From Chloroflexota bacterium (GTDB taxonomy: Bacteria; Chloroflexota; Anaerolineae; UBA1429): DNA of 9,647 nt. This document shows, piece by piece, positions 6,227-9,647 of the stretch. Numbering within the stretch: position 1 is the stretch's first letter; each line of letters begins with the position of its first letter. The position numbers and the translations under genes are program-made. The DNA lies in NCBI GenBank assembly GCA_012513595.1, contig JAAZBY010000045.1, positions 1 to 9,647 of the forward strand, read 5' to 3'. Below the pieces are notes generated by a model, which saw nothing but the letters and a program-made list of their open reading frames with translations, did no database searches and was not told where the DNA came from.

Positions 6227-7486
6227 ATGGACCTGAAGGCCCAAATGCAGCGCTGGGGTGCGCTGCACGACAACCGAGCGCCGCAGCCGTCTACCGGGGC
6301 GGCGCAGGGCGACCCGCCCCTCGAGGCGTTGGTGCCCGGCCTGTGGGTAGAGTCGGGCGGGCTGCGCTGCTTTACCGTCGAGGAGCGCTATGCGCTGACC
6401 TTTCGCCACGGGGATGCCGCGCTCGAGGAGATCCTCGGCGTACCGCCCGAGGTGTGGGGCTGGCTGGCCGTCGGCGCTGACCGGCGCCCGTTCGACCTCG
6501 GCCGGGCCGTCTTTGTGGATATCGAGACCACGGGCCTGGCGCGCGGCACGGGCACCTATGCCTTCCTCGTCGGGGTGGGCACCCTCGCGGGGGATGAGTT
6601 CGTCCTGCGGCAGTTCTTCATGCCCGGCTATGCCGATGAGGAGGCCCTGCTGGCCCTCCTGGCCGACGTACTGCGCGACAACGGCGGCCTGGTGACCTTT
6701 AACGGGCGCGCCTTCGACTGGCCGATCCTGGAGATGCGCTACATCATGGCGCGGCGCGAGCCCCCCTGTGACGGCCAGCCGCACCTGGACCTGCTGCACC
6801 TGTCGCGCCGCCTATGGCGACGGAGCCTGGCCTCCTGCGCTTTGTCTTCGTTGGAGCGCCACGTGCTGCGCGTCGAGCGCAGCACATCGGACGTGCCGGG
6901 CTACCTGATCCCCCAGCTATACCAAGACTACCTGGAGCAGGGGCGCACGCGCCCGCTGGCCGACGTCTTTTACCACAATCTGGTGGACGTCCTGTCGATG
7001 GTGGCCCTTGCGGCGCGGGCGGGCGGGCTGGTGAGCGCCCCCTTTGCCCCGCAGGCGGACGACTCCTGCGACCCGTACTCCCTCGGGGCGCTGTTTGAGG
7101 CCCAGGGGCACATGGCGGAGGCCTTGCAGGCCTACGAGAAGGCCTGGGTTGAGGGCGGTGCCTACGCGAGCGAGGCGGCGCGCCGGCTTTCCTTTCTGCT
7201 GAAGCGGCTGGGGCGGCATGCCGAGGCGATGGAGATCTGGCAGGCGCTGGCGACCCAGGCGAACGCGCTGTACCCGTTCGTCGAGATGGCCAAGCACCTT
7301 GAACACCGCGAGAAGAACTATGCCGGGGCGCGCGAGGTGACCACGCAGGCCGTGGCCTGGGCGACCTCGCCGGAGGCCGGCCTGGGGCGCTATGAGTCGC
7401 GGCGCATCCTGCGCGAGCTTCAGCATCGGCTGGATAGGCTGGACAGGCGGTTGCAGGCAGCAGGGAGCGAGGAAGAGGGCGGATGA
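6227..7486 (+). CDS. YprB-type RNase H-like exonuclease with C-terminal TPR-like repeats
   Basis: A 419-residue putative 3'-5' exonuclease of the RNase H-like fold, YprB group, acting on DNA or RNA in the cytoplasm. Residues 1-90 form a variable N-terminal part. The nuclease core has the DEDD-type acidic motifs: FVDIETTGL (97-104; D98, E100), FNGRAFDWPIL (158-168; N159, D164), HLDLL (186-190), and YHNLVDVLSM (249-258; H250, D254) as the last metal-binding motif. From about 283 to 380 the sequence is helical with a TPR-like pattern (YSLGALFEAQGHMAEALQAYEKA), and a charged tail follows. Four signature motifs in correct order make the fold confident; the substrate is unknown. The ATG at 6227 is preferred over the TTG at 6212, though its ribosome-binding site is weak. 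It follows an Fpg-like gene by 98 bases, suggesting a DNA maintenance neighbourhood, and precedes a sensor kinase gene by 19 bases. Confidence 0.9.
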   Translation: MDLKAQMQRWGALHDNRAPQPSTGAAQGDPPLEALVPGLWVESGGLRCFTVEERYALTFRHGDAALEEILGVPPEVWGWLAVGADRRPFDLGRAVFVDIETTGLARGTGTYAFLVGVGTLAGDEFVLRQFFMPGYADEEALLALLADVLRDNGGLVTFNGRAFDWPILEMRYIMARREPPCDGQPHLDLLHLSRRLWRRSLASCALSSLERHVLRVERSTSDVPGYLIPQLYQDYLEQGRTRPLADVFYHNLVDVLSMVALAARAGGLVSAPFAPQADDSCDPYSLGALFEAQGHMAEALQAYEKAWVEGGAYASEAARRLSFLLKRLGRHAEAMEIWQALATQANALYPFVEMAKHLEHREKNYAGAREVTTQAVAWATSPEAGLGRYESRRILRELQHRLDRLDRRLQAAGSEEEGG

Positions 7487-7505
7487 GGGTACAAGGGCGG
7501 GGGGC

Positions 7506-9647
7506 ATGACGGATACGCGCCTGCACGCGCTGGAACGGCTGGCGGCCATCGGCGGCGCTGGTGGTGACGTGCCCGCGCTTCTCGATGAAGCGCTCGACGT
7601 CCTGCTCTCCGCTCTGGAGGGGACCGTTGGCGGGGCCTTTTTGACGGCCGGCGCGGCGGGCAGCGGCCCGCTGGTGGGAGGGCGTGGGCCGCTGGGCGCG
7701 GACCTGGTCGTGATGTTGCGTGGCCAGTACCCCGGCGAGGGTCCGACGGCCTTCCCATCCCAGGCTACGCTGCACTTGGCCGGCCAGGGCAGCCCGCTGC
7801 CCGGCGCGCTCGGGTCAGGCGACGTGGGAGCCCTGGCCATGGTGCCGCTGCGCAGTGGTGACCAGGTGGTCGGCAGCGTCCTGCTGGCCTGGGGAACCGC
7901 GCCCGACGCGCCGGCGCCCGACGTCGAGTTCCTGCGGCTGGCCGGCGCGGTGGTCGGCCTGGCCGTGGAGAAGGCCCGCCTGGCCGATGACCTGAGCGCG
8001 CGACTGCGACGCGCCCAAGCCCTCTATCGGGTGAGCCGGGCCTTGGCCAGCACCCTGGACCTCGACCATCTGCTCAGCCTGATCGTCAGTTTCGCCGTGG
8101 ACACCATCGAGAAGGCCAGCAACGGCGTGCTGCACCTCTTGGACGAGGACACCGGTGAGCTGCACCCGCGGGCGCTGTCGTTCCAGCCCGGCGTCCTGCC
8201 CGACACCTCCGGGCGGAACCGCATGCGGCTGGGCCACGGCATTGCCGGGTGCTCGCTGGCCGAGGGGGTGCTGGTCAACATTCCTGACGTGGCGCGCGAT
8301 CCGCGCTTTGTGCAGACGCCCGGGTCGCGGCGTTTTGCCGCTATGATGGTGGCCCCGTTGCTGCTGGGCGAGCGGCGGGTGGGTACCCTGAGCGTCGATG
8401 CTACGGCGCCGAACGCCTTCAGCCAGGAAGACGAGCAGCTGCTGCTGACCCTGGCGACCATGGCGGCCGCCGCCATCGACAACGCCCGCCTGATCTCTTA
8501 CCTGCAGGAAAGCCTCAACAGCCTCAAGATGACCCAGGAGCAGCTGATCCAGTCGGCCAAGCTATCGGCCGTGGGGCAGCTGATCTCGGGCCTGGCCCAT
8601 GAGCTGAATAACCCCCTGACCGCCATCATGGGCTACGTGCAGCTGCTGAGCATCGCCGAGGACCTCCCGCGAGACATCCGCGCCGACCTGGACAAGATCC
8701 ACAGCCAGGCCCAACGCGCCGCGGCGATCGTGCAGAACCTGCTGACCTTTGCCCGGCAGCGCAAGCAGGAGGCGCAACTCGTCGACGTCAACGAGGTGCT
8801 CGAGCGCACCCTGGAGCTGCGTGCCTACCAGTTGCGGCGCGCCGACGTCGAGATCGTCACCAACCTGGCCGAGGGACCCCTGGGTGTCATGGCGGCCCCC
8901 GGGCAGCTGCAGCAGGTCTTCCTGCAGCTGATGAACAACGCCCAGGACGCTCTGCGGGCCAACACCGGTCCCCGCCGGCTGACGCTGACCACCGCACGGG
9001 ATGACGCCTTGGTGCGCGTGCGCGTGGCAGACAACGGCCCCGGCCTATCTGCCGAGGCGCGCGCCCACCTGTTTGAGCCCTTTTTCACCACCAAGGAGGT
9101 GGGTGAGGGCGCCGGGCTGGGGCTGAGCATCTCCTTCGGCATCGTGAGCCAGTATGGCGGCACAATCTACGCCGAGGAGGACCCGCCCGAGGGGGCGGCC
9201 TTTGTGGTCGAGTTCCCCACGGTGCGCGAGCCGATCGTCGGGGAGGAGGTGCCCGCCCGCGCGCCGGCGGAGGCGGTGCCGGCCGGCAACGGCCACATCC
9301 TCGTCGTCGATGACGAGCCGGAGGTGGCCGCGCTGCTCGAGGCGATCCTGCTTGAGGACGGGCATCGCGTGGAGATCTCGCTGGACGGTGAGGCGGCCCT
9401 CGAACGCCTGGCCCGTGCCTCTGACGAGGGGCAGCCGTTTGACTTGATCCTGAGTGACATCAACATGCCGGCCATGCGCGGGCCGGAACTGTACGCCCGC
9501 CTGGCCGAGGCGAATAGCATCCTGGCCCGGCGACTGATCTTTATCACCGGGGACGCGCTGGACCCGACCACGCTCGACTTTTTGCGCGCCAACGACCTGA
9601 CCTACGTGGAAAAGCCCTTCTCACTGGACGACCTCTCCCGGGCGGTA
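7506..9647 (+). CDS. Soluble hybrid histidine kinase: GAF-GAF-HisKA-HATPase-receiver, 3' end cut by the window
   Basis: Signal-transducing kinase predicted to sense a cytoplasmic ligand, autophosphorylate on histidine and pass phosphate to its own receiver. The frame is open for 714 codons to the right edge without a stop. A weak GAF-like region covers about 20-160 and a clearer GAF about 175-330, joined by a likely coiled segment. The HisKA H-box GLAHELNNPLTAI (362-374) contains phospho-acceptor H365. The ATPase domain has the N-box QLMNNAQDA (474-482), DNGPGL (509-514), FEPFFTTK (523-530) and GAGLGLS (535-541). A Pro/Ala/Glu-rich linker (575-595) leads to a receiver with acidic pair D602-D603, acceptor D651 in SDINMP, T681 and K703 in VEKPF, so both phospho-sites are intact. 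No membrane helix or signal peptide is seen. The ATG at 7506 follows a G-rich ribosome-binding site and lies 19 bases after the nuclease stop, so the two are probably co-transcribed. The signal and any separate output partner are unknown. Confidence 0.93.
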   Translation, partial: MTDTRLHALERLAAIGGAGGDVPALLDEALDVLLSALEGTVGGAFLTAGAAGSGPLVGGRGPLGADLVVMLRGQYPGEGPTAFPSQATLHLAGQGSPLPGALGSGDVGALAMVPLRSGDQVVGSVLLAWGTAPDAPAPDVEFLRLAGAVVGLAVEKARLADDLSARLRRAQALYRVSRALASTLDLDHLLSLIVSFAVDTIEKASNGVLHLLDEDTGELHPRALSFQPGVLPDTSGRNRMRLGHGIAGCSLAEGVLVNIPDVARDPRFVQTPGSRRFAAMMVAPLLLGERRVGTLSVDATAPNAFSQEDEQLLLTLATMAAAAIDNARLISYLQESLNSLKMTQEQLIQSAKLSAVGQLISGLAHELNNPLTAIMGYVQLLSIAEDLPRDIRADLDKIHSQAQRAAAIVQNLLTFARQRKQEAQLVDVNEVLERTLELRAYQLRRADVEIVTNLAEGPLGVMAAPGQLQQVFLQLMNNAQDALRANTGPRRLTLTTARDDALVRVRVADNGPGLSAEARAHLFEPFFTTKEVGEGAGLGLSISFGIVSQYGGTIYAEEDPPEGAAFVVEFPTVREPIVGEEVPARAPAEAVPAGNGHILVVDDEPEVAALLEAILLEDGHRVEISLDGEAALERLARASDEGQPFDLILSDINMPAMRGPELYARLAEANSILARRLIFITGDALDPTTLDFLRANDLTYVEKPFSLDDLSRAV

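Noticed and set aside
6744..7840. Long minus-strand open frames over the nuclease and the start of the kinase gene
   Set aside because: Composition is Arg/Pro/Ala-rich low-complexity, and the opposite strand carries clear nuclease and kinase motifs.
1..9647. CRISPR array, tRNA/rRNA genes, insertion sequence ends, phage or defence genes
   Set aside because: No regularly spaced repeats, cloverleaf-like or ribosomal sequence, transposase motifs or terminal inverted repeats were seen by reading both strands.

Overview
The window is GC-rich bacterial DNA, densely coding, with every gene I can support on the + strand. Gene content and protein flavour (a Gfo/Idh/MocA oxidoreductase, a sulfatase-fold hydrolase, a DUF3604 protein, a proline-less Fpg-like protein and a YprB-type nuclease) fit a Chloroflexota-like bacterium best. 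That assignment is an inference from style, not proof. No rRNA, tRNA, CRISPR array or insertion sequence was seen, and no stretch over 300 bases lacks a gene.

Region 1 (2-5171) looks like a catabolic cluster. It holds a Gfo/Idh/MocA sugar or polyol dehydrogenase whose first residues lie outside the window, a sulfatase-superfamily hydrolase broken by a +1 frameshift in a six-C run, and a 735-residue DUF3604 protein with PHP-like metal motifs. An oxidoreductase, an ester hydrolase and a putative metallophosphoesterase side by side suggest stepwise processing of a substituted carbohydrate or polyol, but the substrate cannot be read from the sequence. The hydrolase has T-x-P-x-M where sulfatases have the C-x-P-x-R formylglycine motif.

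Region 2 (5172-7486) looks nucleic-acid related. A consensus -10 box precedes an Fpg/Nei-fold protein that has the H2TH and zinc-finger motifs but starts M-I-E-L-P-E, so it lacks the catalytic N-terminal proline. A second -10-like box precedes a YprB-type RNase H-like exonuclease with a C-terminal TPR-like tail.

Region 3 (7506 to the window end) is a soluble hybrid sensor kinase with a degenerate and a clear GAF domain, HisKA, HATPase and receiver domains. It starts 19 bases after the nuclease stop and is probably co-transcribed with it. Its extreme C-terminus lies outside the window.

The most useful leads are the frameshifted hydrolase with the altered nucleophile motif, the proline-less Fpg-like protein, and a 16-bp hairpin after the first gene. 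I did not find a clearly new multi-gene system.
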